Positions 22,962 to 29,492 of a stretch of DNA of 36,537 bases are shown here, one piece after another. Both the position numbers and the translations under genes were made by a program. The stretch comes from Desulfovibrio sp. Huiquan2017 (GTDB lineage Bacteria > Desulfobacterota > Desulfovibrionia > Desulfovibrionales > Desulfovibrionaceae). Below the pieces are notes generated by a model. The model was given only the letters and a program-made list of their open reading frames with translations. It did not search any database and was not told the origin of the DNA. The stretch lies in contig NZ_JAFMPN010000011.1 of assembly GCF_017351175.1 (NCBI RefSeq), positions 138,101-174,637 on the forward strand. Reading direction: 5' to 3'. Numbering within the stretch: the first letter of the stretch is position 1; every line of letters begins with the position of its first letter.

Positions 22962-23942
22962 ATGTTGGACCTTCGACACCCTTTCCTCGTCCGACGGCTT
23001 CTGCCGGTTCTGCTGTTCACCCTGGCCGCAACCCTGGTTCCCGGCCCCGTCCGGGCCTCGGATCCCGACGCCCGGTCCGTGGCCGCCCAACTCGGCAGCG
23101 CCGATGCGGGCCAACGAGCCGTGGGACTGTCCGCCCTGCGCCAGGTCGGCCAGGCGGCCCTGCCCGGTCTGCTCAAGGCCTTGAGTGACACGTCCGCCGA
23201 AGTCCGGCGCGGCGCGGTCCTCGGCCTGGCCCTGCAACCCTCGCCTGCCCTGGCCCTGGACGGCCTGCTCGAGGCCCTGGGCGACCCGGACCCTGCGGTG
23301 CGTTTCCTGGCCGCCAGAACCCTGGCCCGCCTGGGCGGACTGGCCGCGCCCGATGTGGCCCGGCTGCTGGCCAGCCCGAAAAACAATGTGCGCGTGGCCG
23401 CCGCCCTCGCCCTGAGCCGCATGGGGCCGGACGCGGTGCCGGCCCTGGCCGAGACGTTGCGACGCGACGACCCGCCGGTGCAGGCCAAGGCCGCCCTGAT
23501 TCTCGAATCCATGGGGCAGAACGCCCGGCCCGCCGTCCCGGCCCTGATCCGGGCGCTCGAAACCGACGACATGCGCCTGGTCCACGTTCTGGCCGAAACA
23601 CTGGACCTCATCGGCCCGGACCCGGCCCTGGTATTTCGACAAATGACCCTGCTCGGAAGCGCTGGGGCCAACCAGCCGTTTTCGCGCCTTGGCGCGGCGG
23701 CGGCCCCCACCCTGGTCCGGCTCCTGGCCCGGCCCGGCACGCCCATGGCGCAGATGGCCCTGTACACCCTGGCCCGCATGGGCCGCCAGGCCGAACCGGC
23801 CTTGCGCGCCGCCCTGGCCACCGGCACCGAGGGCCAACGCGCGGCCGCGGCCCTGCTCCTGACCGGCATCGACCCGGATCTGGCGCACTCCCTGCCCGAG
23901 GACCTGCGCCGGTCCCTGGGCGGCGCCCTTCACCTGAACTGA
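22962..23942 (+). CDS. Secreted HEAT-repeat protein
   Basis: A 326-residue protein with a signal peptide (basic start, hydrophobic 14-27, cleavage near VRAS at 30-33). Residues 38-310 are a run of about eight HEAT-like repeats, for example PGLLKALSDTSAEVRRGAVLGLA, DGLLEALGDPDPAVRFLAARTLA and PALAETLRRDDPPVQAKAALIL, forming an alpha-solenoid that usually binds proteins. AAGGAG precedes ATG 22962. It is followed after 12 bases by a DUF6941-like gene, so the two are co-transcribed. The partner is unknown; a periplasmic location is inferred from the signal peptide. Confidence 0.8.
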   Translation: MLDLRHPFLVRRLLPVLLFTLAATLVPGPVRASDPDARSVAAQLGSADAGQRAVGLSALRQVGQAALPGLLKALSDTSAEVRRGAVLGLALQPSPALALDGLLEALGDPDPAVRFLAARTLARLGGLAAPDVARLLASPKNNVRVAAALALSRMGPDAVPALAETLRRDDPPVQAKAALILESMGQNARPAVPALIRALETDDMRLVHVLAETLDLIGPDPALVFRQMTLLGSAGANQPFSRLGAAAAPTLVRLLARPGTPMAQMALYTLARMGRQAEPALRAALATGTEGQRAAAALLLTGIDPDLAHSLPEDLRRSLGGALHLN

Positions 23943-23954
23943 CACGGAGGCACA

Positions 23955-24356
23955 ATGCCCGAACTGATTTACTCACTCATCTGCTCGGATCTGCTCATCG
24001 ACAAGGATTCGAGTTCGACCTCGTTCATCCGGACCATCGAACACGCCGTGGTCCCGGAGTTCCCGGCCACCCTGCCGCCCATCTTCTTCGCCAGCATGTG
24101 GGACCTGGACGGAGCGGAGAACGAACCGTTCACCATCTCCCTGAGCCTGATTCCGCCCCAGGGCGAGCCGATCACCCTGGGCATGCAGGAAGTCGCTCCC
24201 ACCGGGACCATGCTGCACAAGCTGAACTTCCAACTGCCCGGCATCAGAGTGGAGGGCGAGGGGCGGCACATCTTGGCCGTGGCCCTGAAGACCGACGACG
24301 GATGGGACACCCGGGCGCGGCTCCCGCTTTACGTGTTCGGGAGTCAGAATAACTAG
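23955..24356 (+). CDS. DUF6941-like small protein
   Basis: A 133-residue soluble beta-rich protein resembling DUF6941. The marker features are an N-terminal YSLICSDLLIDKDSSSTSFIRTIEHAVVP, with the family's cue of D-x-G/S-K/S followed by a conserved FP segment (EFPATLPPIFF), and a C-terminal beta region ending RLPLYVF. Function is unknown across the family. It has no signal peptide. CGGAGG precedes ATG 23955, which is 12 bases after the HEAT-repeat gene. A strong terminator closes the operon at 24376-24422. Confidence 0.6.
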   Translation: MPELIYSLICSDLLIDKDSSSTSFIRTIEHAVVPEFPATLPPIFFASMWDLDGAENEPFTISLSLIPPQGEPITLGMQEVAPTGTMLHKLNFQLPGIRVEGEGRHILAVALKTDDGWDTRARLPLYVFGSQNN

Positions 24357-24375
24357 CTATCCAACATGGCACTAC

Positions 24376-24422
24376 AAAAGGCCGCGTCATGCATACACAG
24401 ACTATGCATGACGCGGCCTTTT
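24376..24422 (+). terminator. Strong Rho-independent terminator
   Basis: A perfect 19-bp stem (24376-24394 with 24404-24422) and a 9-base loop. The left arm starts AAAAGGCC and the right arm ends GGCCTTTT, so it can stop transcription in both directions. Confidence 0.9.
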
Positions 24423-24686
24423 GCGTTGTACAAAATACTACTGCATTTCATACGTCTGCATCATCAATACAACACCACCCACAGCGCACTATAAAATACT
24501 TTCTAAAGTAAAACCTTAAATTCTATTTAACTAATTTTTCAAAGTAAAATAGGACATTAGATGCAAAATTTGTCAGTTTTTACTGGACATTTTACTGTCC
24601 GAACCATACCGTGCATCGTTCTTTCTATAATTATCGATCAACAACTTCGCCGAACTCTCCCGGCGAAGGGGACAGGGGGGATAACC
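24423..24686. other. AT-rich intergenic region, no gene recognised
   Basis: This 264-base stretch is far richer in A/T than its surroundings. It contains AAAGTAAAA twice (near 24505 and 24541), a near-repeat of TTTTACTG followed by TCC/GAC (about 24578-24600), and GGACA-N6-TGTCC (about 24585-24600). No open reading frame, tRNA-like fold or clear promoter was recognised. It may be foreign DNA, a regulatory RNA, or an attachment or replication-related site. Confidence 0.4.
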
Positions 24687-24905
24687 ATGCGGCTTGCCGT
24701 CATCATCAGAAGCGAACAGAAAGTGGGGTTGCCCACGGCCGCTGAACTTCGCAGGGCGGGCTTCGTCATGTCCGAGGCCCTGGGGCCGCCGAACGGGCAT
24801 GGCGACATGGACCGCGACGCGAACGGGCGGGATGGGGCGGACGCGGACGGGCCTGAACGAAGGGGACCGCCAGGCGGCCCTCTCCCGGAACGACAAAGCC
24901 CCTGA
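24687..24905 (+). CDS. Possible small ORF, doubtful
   Basis: A 72-codon frame with a G-rich ribosome binding site (about 24674-24680). The start MRLAVIIRSEQKVGLPTAAE looks protein-like, but the second half is a Gly/Asp/Arg/Pro-rich run typical of shadow translation in GC-rich DNA. The stop lies inside the terminator hairpin at 24895-24926 of the opposite gene. No family recognised. Confidence 0.2.
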   Translation: MRLAVIIRSEQKVGLPTAAELRRAGFVMSEALGPPNGHGDMDRDANGRDGADADGPERRGPPGGPLPERQSP

Positions 24906-24926
24906 CGCCGTTCGCGTCAGGGGCTT
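24895..24926 (-). terminator. Terminator of the aldolase gene
   Basis: AAAGCCCCTGACGC pairs with GCGTCAGGGGCTTT (14 bp; 24895-24908 with 24913-24926) around a short loop. It lies 30 bases past the aldolase stop on the minus strand. Confidence 0.85.
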
Positions 24927-24955
24927 TACCTGCCGTTGCCCGCCGAAAAGCGGAA

Positions 24956-25759
24956 CTAAAGGATGTCTTCGTAGCCTTTGACGGCCTCGTCCACCGGGGC
25001 GTCCTCGTGGACGATCCGATTGAGCACCTCCACCAGCCGGGTGGGGTTGTGATGCTGGAAGACGTTGCGGCCCACGGACAGGCCGGAACCGCCCGCATCC
25101 AGGGAGGTGCGGACCATGTCCAGGAAGTCGCGGGTGGAGTCCATCTTGGCTCCGCCGGCGATGACCACCGGCACGCCCGCGCACTCGACCACCCGGGCGA
25201 AGCTCTCGGCGCTGCCGGGATAGTTGACCTTGACCACGTCCGCCCCGAGTTCCGCGCCCACGCGGGCGCAGTGGGCCACGACGTTCGGGTCGTACTCGTC
25301 CGGGACCTTGGGGCCGCGCGCGTAGATCATGGCCAGCAGAGGCATGCCCCACTCCGAGGCCGAGGCGGCCACGCGCCCCAGGTCCATGAGCATCTGCCCC
25401 TCGGTCTCGTCGCCCAGATTGACGTGCACGCTGACCGCGTCCGCCCCCAGCCGGATGGCCTCCTCCACGGTGGTCACCAGTCGCTTGACGTTGGGAAACG
25501 GCGACAGGCAGGTGCCCCCCGACAGGTGCACAATACAGCCGAAATCACGGCCCTGCATGCGGTGCCCGAGCTTGACCTGGCCCTTGTGCACCAGTCCCGC
25601 GTTGGCCCCGCCGGCAACCAGGCTGGTGACCGTGTCGCGCATCTTCTCCAGGCCCGCGATGGGTCCCACGGTCACGCCGTGATCCATGGGCACGATGATG
25701 GTCCGCTTGGTATTGCGGTCGAAAATTCTCTCCAGACGAATGGCTTTGCCGATGTGCAT
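24956..25759 (-). CDS. 2-amino-3,7-dideoxy-D-threo-hept-6-ulosonate synthase (ADH synthase; class I aldolase)
   Basis: A 267-residue Schiff-base aldolase of the DeoC/LacD-like superfamily. Archaeal homologue MJ0400 condenses 6-deoxy-5-ketofructose 1-phosphate with L-aspartate semialdehyde to start an alternative route to 3-dehydroquinate. The catalytic residues align with a constant offset: Asp26 (VPMDHG), Tyr146 (MIYARGP) and Lys177 (VVKVNYPG), which match D33, Y153 and K184 of MJ0400. The phosphate-binding ends AGGAK (201-205) and VGRNVF (229-234) are present. Desulfovibrio lacks classical DAHP synthase steps and uses this route. The companion 3-dehydroquinate synthase II gene is not in the window. 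Function could also be a fructose-bisphosphate aldolase, but the motif set favours ADH synthase. Confidence 0.88.
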   Translation of the reverse strand: MHIGKAIRLERIFDRNTKRTIIVPMDHGVTVGPIAGLEKMRDTVTSLVAGGANAGLVHKGQVKLGHRMQGRDFGCIVHLSGGTCLSPFPNVKRLVTTVEEAIRLGADAVSVHVNLGDETEGQMLMDLGRVAASASEWGMPLLAMIYARGPKVPDEYDPNVVAHCARVGAELGADVVKVNYPGSAESFARVVECAGVPVVIAGGAKMDSTRDFLDMVRTSLDAGGSGLSVGRNVFQHHNPTRLVEVLNRIVHEDAPVDEAVKGYEDIL

Positions 25760-25809
25760 TGTTTCACCTCGCTCCTGGCGGTTGCGGTCTATCCGTTACG
25801 TGGGTTCAC

Positions 25810-25829
25810 ATAATACAGACCAGGCCTGG
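25810..25829 (-). promoter_or_regulatory. Possible promoter/operator of the aldolase gene
   Basis: On the minus strand, TATTAT (25815-25810) serves as a possible -10 about 50 bases before the start. It is adjacent to a perfect 10-bp palindrome CCAGGCCTGG (25820-25829) that would sit in the spacer. No good -35 hexamer was seen. Confidence 0.3.
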
Positions 25830-25890
25830 AAGGAAAGCGGAATTCCCATCGCCGAAGATCGGATTAACGGTCGCTTTTTATGTGGAGTTG

Positions 25891-25919
25891 TTGACGAATG
25901 GTGGCCCAAAAACTATCGT
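25891..25919 (+). promoter_or_regulatory. Sigma-70 promoter of the EAL-HDOD gene
   Basis: TTGACG (25891-25896), 17 bases, TATCGT (25914-25919), 65 bases before ATG 25985. A short inverted repeat GGCAC-C-GTGCC (25921-25931) follows. Confidence 0.5.
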
Positions 25920-25984
25920 TGGCACCGTGCCGGTTTCATGTGGGCCGACATGACCCACTCGATTGCCTGCCAAAGGGGACAGTG

Positions 25985-27235
25985 ATGACCGACGAGAAAA
26001 CCTACGAATCCGTCTTCGTGGCCAGACAGCCCATATTCGATACCCAGAATAACACCTGGGGCTACATGATGCTTTTCCGGGACAGCGCGGACGCCGACCA
26101 CGCCGTGTTCACCGACAATTCCGAAGCGACCATGAGCCTGGTGGCCAACCTGCCTCTTTGCGACACCCCGAAAGGGGGCAAGACGCGGTTTCTGATCCAC
26201 TTCACGCCCGAGGCCGTGATCAGGGGCATTCCCCACGCCATCCCCTGGGACAACACGGTCATCATCCTCGAAGAACTTGAAACGCCGGACGAGGCTCTGA
26301 TAGTGGCCTTGAGCGACCTGCTGCTCGACGGCTATGAACTGGCCATCAACAACTTCGAGGGCCGGCCCGGCTGCGAGCGGCTGGCCGAATTGGCCGACAC
26401 CCTGTTCATCGACGTGACCGGCAAGGACCAGGCCGAATTGGAAGCCATCGTCACCCGGGGCAAGAAATTCGGCGTGCCGCGCATGATCGCCAAGAGGGTG
26501 GAGAACGCCGAGGAACTGGACAAGGCCCGGAACGCGGGGTTCCAATTCTTCCACGGCTTCTTCTTCAAGCGGCCCGAGATCGAATCCGGGCGCAAGATCA
26601 GCTCGGCCAAGGCCACTCGGCTCAAGCTCTTCGAGATCATCGAAAAAGACGAACCCAACTTCGATGCCCTGGCCCCGGCCATCGAGGCGGACGTGGCCAT
26701 CAGCTACCGCCTGCTCAACTTCCTCAACTCCGCCAACTTCAGCTTCGCCACCAAGGTGACATCCATCAAACAGGCCGTGGTCCTGACCGGGTGGAAGCCC
26801 ATCCGCAACTGGCTCAGGCTGATCATCCTGACCGACCTGGCCCCGTCCGAAAAGACCCTGGAACTGGCCTACATCTCGGCCCACCGGGCCAAGCTTTTCG
26901 AGACCGCCGCCCTGGGCAGCGGCTACGAGGAAGACTCGGACACCCTGTTCATCGTCGGCCTCTTCTCCCTGCTGGACGCCATGCTCGATACGGACATGAA
27001 GGAAATCACCAACCACCTGCCCGTGGACGACGAGGTCAAGACCACCTTGTGCGGCAAGAAAACCCGCTACACTCCGTGGCTCGACCTGGCCAAGGCCATC
27101 GAGGCCTCGGACTGGGACGAGGTGGGCCAACGCGCCGCGGCCCTGAACCTGCTGCCCGGCACCGTGGCCGTCAGCTACCAGCACGCCTTCACCTGGGCCG
27201 ACGCCTTCTTCTCCTCCAAGCCGGGCTCGGAATAG
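25985..27235 (+). CDS. EAL-HDOD signalling protein with degenerate EAL motif
   Basis: A 416-residue protein of the YuxH type: a shortened EAL domain (about 8-200) fused to an HDOD domain (about 205-400). The segment FVARQPIFDTQNNTWGYMMLFR (11-32) aligns with the usual ARQPI-x-GYELLFR, where the EAL glutamate comes at residue 28; here that residue is Met, so c-di-GMP phosphodiesterase activity is unlikely. The HDOD part starts after GRKISSAKATRLKLFEII and contains FLNSANFSFATKVTSIKQAVVLTGW (about 246-270), a family hallmark. Known relatives are protein-interaction scaffolds in motility and stress signalling. ATG 25985 follows AAAGGGGACAG. The amidohydrolase gene begins 10 bases after the stop. 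Confidence 0.85.
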   Translation: MTDEKTYESVFVARQPIFDTQNNTWGYMMLFRDSADADHAVFTDNSEATMSLVANLPLCDTPKGGKTRFLIHFTPEAVIRGIPHAIPWDNTVIILEELETPDEALIVALSDLLLDGYELAINNFEGRPGCERLAELADTLFIDVTGKDQAELEAIVTRGKKFGVPRMIAKRVENAEELDKARNAGFQFFHGFFFKRPEIESGRKISSAKATRLKLFEIIEKDEPNFDALAPAIEADVAISYRLLNFLNSANFSFATKVTSIKQAVVLTGWKPIRNWLRLIILTDLAPSEKTLELAYISAHRAKLFETAALGSGYEEDSDTLFIVGLFSLLDAMLDTDMKEITNHLPVDDEVKTTLCGKKTRYTPWLDLAKAIEASDWDEVGQRAAALNLLPGTVAVSYQHAFTWADAFFSSKPGSE

Positions 27236-27245
27236 CCCCGGCCCC

Positions 27246-28448
27246 ATGGCCCTCACCCGGCGCGCGTTCCTGACCCTCCTGGCCGGAACCGGCCTGTTCG
27301 CTCCGGGCACGGCCGCCGCATCGTCCGTCCCGGCTCCGCCCGGCGGCGTCTTCGCCTTGGCTGGCGTCGTGTACCCCGGCCGCGGTGCCCCCCTGCCCGG
27401 CCACGCCGTGCTCGTCCGCGACGGGCGCATCGAAGCCGTGGTCCCGGCACGCGCCGTGACCGACCGGCCCGTTATCGCCCCGGTGAACGCGGCCATCCTG
27501 CCGGGCGTGATCAACGCCCACTGCCACACCCTGCACAGCGCCCAAGCGCGGCGCGAACGCTGGCTGCTCGCGGGCGTGACCTCCATCGGCGATGCGGCCT
27601 CGCCCCTTGCGGCCCTGCCTGCGCTCCTGGATTCGCCTCCCGGCGCGACCGCCACGGCTTCTGCCTGCGGGCCCATGCTCTGCCCGCCCGGCGGCTATCC
27701 CCTGCCCGTACATAGCCCGGAGCACGCCCTGGCCGTCGGCTCACCGAGAGAAGGAGCCGAAGCGGTACGCCGCCTGGCCGACCTGGGCGTCACGCGTATC
27801 AAGATAGCCTTCGAGCCGGGCGTCCTGCCCCGGCCATGGCCCCTGTTCGACTCGGCCACGGCGGCGGCCGTCTGCGACACCGCCCGACGGCTCGGCCTGG
27901 GCGTGCGCTGCCATGTGGAGGATGTTTCCGGGCTCAAGCCAGCCCTGGACGCCGGGGTATCCACGGTGGAGCATGTGCCCCACCGTCTGCGCGAACACGG
28001 CACCGTCCGGCCCGTGCTCGGCCCGGACGGCCTGCCCGTGCCCCGCTACCGGGCCCTGCTTGAGCGCATGGCCCGCGACGGCATCATCATGACCCCGACC
28101 CTGGACGTGTTCACCCGAACCCCGTGGAACGGCCCGGCCCTGTTCGAGCCGGTGCGCCTTTTCCATGCCCTGGGCGGCAAGGTTGCCCTGGGCAACGACT
28201 TCCCCTACCGGCGCACGGATGCGGGCATGCCAGTGCGCGAGATGCGCCTGCTGGCCGAGGCCGGACTGGACCGGCTCGCCGTGCTTGAAGCGGCCACGGC
28301 CGGAGCGGCCGAGGCGTGCGGGTTCGCAAACCGGGGCCGCATCGCGCCAGGCATGGCCGCCGACCTGCTGGCGGTGCGAGGCGCGCCCTCGCCGGACGCA
28401 CTGAAAGACCCCCTGCACATCGTCAAGGATGGAACCTTCATCCGCTGA
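27246..28448 (+). CDS. Exported metal-dependent amidohydrolase
   Basis: A 400-residue member of the amidohydrolase superfamily (imidazolonepropionase/prolidase-like). The N-terminus TRRAFLTLLAGTG looks like a Tat signal, which would export it folded. Metal ligands are visible: H92-x-H94 (NAHCHT), Lys186 as possible carbamylated bridge (TRIKIAFE), His223 (RCHVED), His243 (VEHVPH) and Asp318 (LGNDFPY). The C-terminal GRIAPGMAADLLAV (about 335-350) is the family's standard closing strand. No clear ribosome binding site precedes ATG 27246, so it is probably translated by coupling to the gene before it. The substrate is unknown. It is convergent with the radical SAM gene, with a 12-base gap. Confidence 0.8.
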   Translation: MALTRRAFLTLLAGTGLFAPGTAAASSVPAPPGGVFALAGVVYPGRGAPLPGHAVLVRDGRIEAVVPARAVTDRPVIAPVNAAILPGVINAHCHTLHSAQARRERWLLAGVTSIGDAASPLAALPALLDSPPGATATASACGPMLCPPGGYPLPVHSPEHALAVGSPREGAEAVRRLADLGVTRIKIAFEPGVLPRPWPLFDSATAAAVCDTARRLGLGVRCHVEDVSGLKPALDAGVSTVEHVPHRLREHGTVRPVLGPDGLPVPRYRALLERMARDGIIMTPTLDVFTRTPWNGPALFEPVRLFHALGGKVALGNDFPYRRTDAGMPVREMRLLAEAGLDRLAVLEAATAGAAEACGFANRGRIAPGMAADLLAVRGAPSPDALKDPLHIVKDGTFIR

Positions 28449-28460
28449 TCGTCGGGAATA

Positions 28461-29330
28461 TCAGAGCCGCCGGGCGGACTCGGCCTTGAGTGGAGTCATG
28501 CCCGCCAGGGCCCGGTCGATGCTGTCCAGGGCCGCCTGTTTGCCCGAGGGCAGACGGACCTTGAGCGGCAGGTAGTTGGAGGCGTGGTTGGCCAGAAACA
28601 GGCCGCGCGTCAGTTCCACCCCGGCGAGCATCCCGCGCAATTCCCGAAGAATGCCGGGCGCGTCGGGCAGGACGAACTCGCCGCGCTCGAACCGTTCGTG
28701 CAGGGGAGTGCCGGGGACAAGCATGAGACTGAGCGCCCCCACCTGGTCCGGGTCCATGCGGGTCAGGGCGCGGGCCGTGGCCTCGGCATGCGCCATGGAC
28801 CGCTCCACCCCGCCCAGGCCGTTGATGACCGTGACGTTGAGCTTGAACCCCGCCGCCTTGGCCCGGCGGCCTTGCTCGACCATGAACGCGGCGTCGCCGT
28901 TCTTGCCCATGGCCCGGAGGATCTCGTCGTCGCCGGACTCCAGCCCCATGTAGACGATGCCCAGCCCCAACGCGCGCAATTCGGCCAGTTCCGCGTCGCT
29001 CTTGCGCTTCAGGCTCTTGGCGTTGGCGTAGACGCCCACCCTCGTCACCCACGGCAGGTGCTCGCGGATGAGCGAGAGGATCTCCGTCAATCGGGGTTGG
29101 GGCAGGATCATGGCGTCCCCGTCGCACAAAAAAACCCGCCGCTGGTCCCGGCAATGCCGGGCGGCGTAGCGGATGTCCGCCAACACGGTCTCGCGCGGCT
29201 TGATGGCGAACCGCTTGGCCAGGTACGCGCCGCAAAAGGCGCATTTCCCATGGGAACAGCCCAGAGTAACCTGCAACAGGATGGAACCGGCCTCGCTCGG
29301 CGGCCGTATGATCATGCCTTGGTAATCCAT
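28461..29330 (-). CDS. Radical SAM protein with CX4CX2C cluster motif
   Basis: A 289-residue radical SAM enzyme. The cluster cysteines are C25, C30 and C33 (GCSHGKCAFC), a CX4CX2C spacing rather than the common CX3CX2C; this variant occurs in an uncharacterised family often named 'radical SAM, coproporphyrinogen oxidase-like'. Further marks are DGDAMILPQPRLTEIL (about 77-92), the GLESGDDEIL segment (about 133-142, SAM-binding type GxESG), and VINGLGG. AGGAG at 29336-29340 sets ATG 29330; the frame stays open 17 codons upstream without a site. Reaction and substrate are unknown. Confidence 0.82.
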   Translation of the reverse strand: MDYQGMIIRPPSEAGSILLQVTLGCSHGKCAFCGAYLAKRFAIKPRETVLADIRYAARHCRDQRRVFLCDGDAMILPQPRLTEILSLIREHLPWVTRVGVYANAKSLKRKSDAELAELRALGLGIVYMGLESGDDEILRAMGKNGDAAFMVEQGRRAKAAGFKLNVTVINGLGGVERSMAHAEATARALTRMDPDQVGALSLMLVPGTPLHERFERGEFVLPDAPGILRELRGMLAGVELTRGLFLANHASNYLPLKVRLPSGKQAALDSIDRALAGMTPLKAESARRL

Positions 29331-29428
29331 GCCTTCTCCTTCGGACGGAAGCCACGATACGGCAACGGCCGGAAATGACAAGCCGCCCGGGCATCAAGAA
29401 TTATAATGGCCCGACACGGGGATTCCCG

Positions 29429-29457
29429 TTGACCAACCGGACCGGGTTTCTTACTAG
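29429..29457 (+). promoter_or_regulatory. Possible sigma-70 promoter of the first hybrid kinase
   Basis: TTGACC (29429-29434), 17 bases, TACTAG (29452-29457), 35 bases before ATG 29493. The -10 is moderate. Confidence 0.4.
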
Positions 29458-29492
29458 ATATAGAAGAGTCAACCCATCTACGTCCAAACAGC

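Noticed and set aside
24573..24605. Repeats TTTTACTG as part of a CRISPR-like array
   Set aside because: Only two imperfect units, too short and with no spacer structure or cas genes.
25919..25933. TTGGCACCGTGCCGG as a sigma-54 promoter
   Set aside because: The TGGC element is present but the TGC partner at the fixed spacing is missing, and a sigma-70 promoter overlaps.
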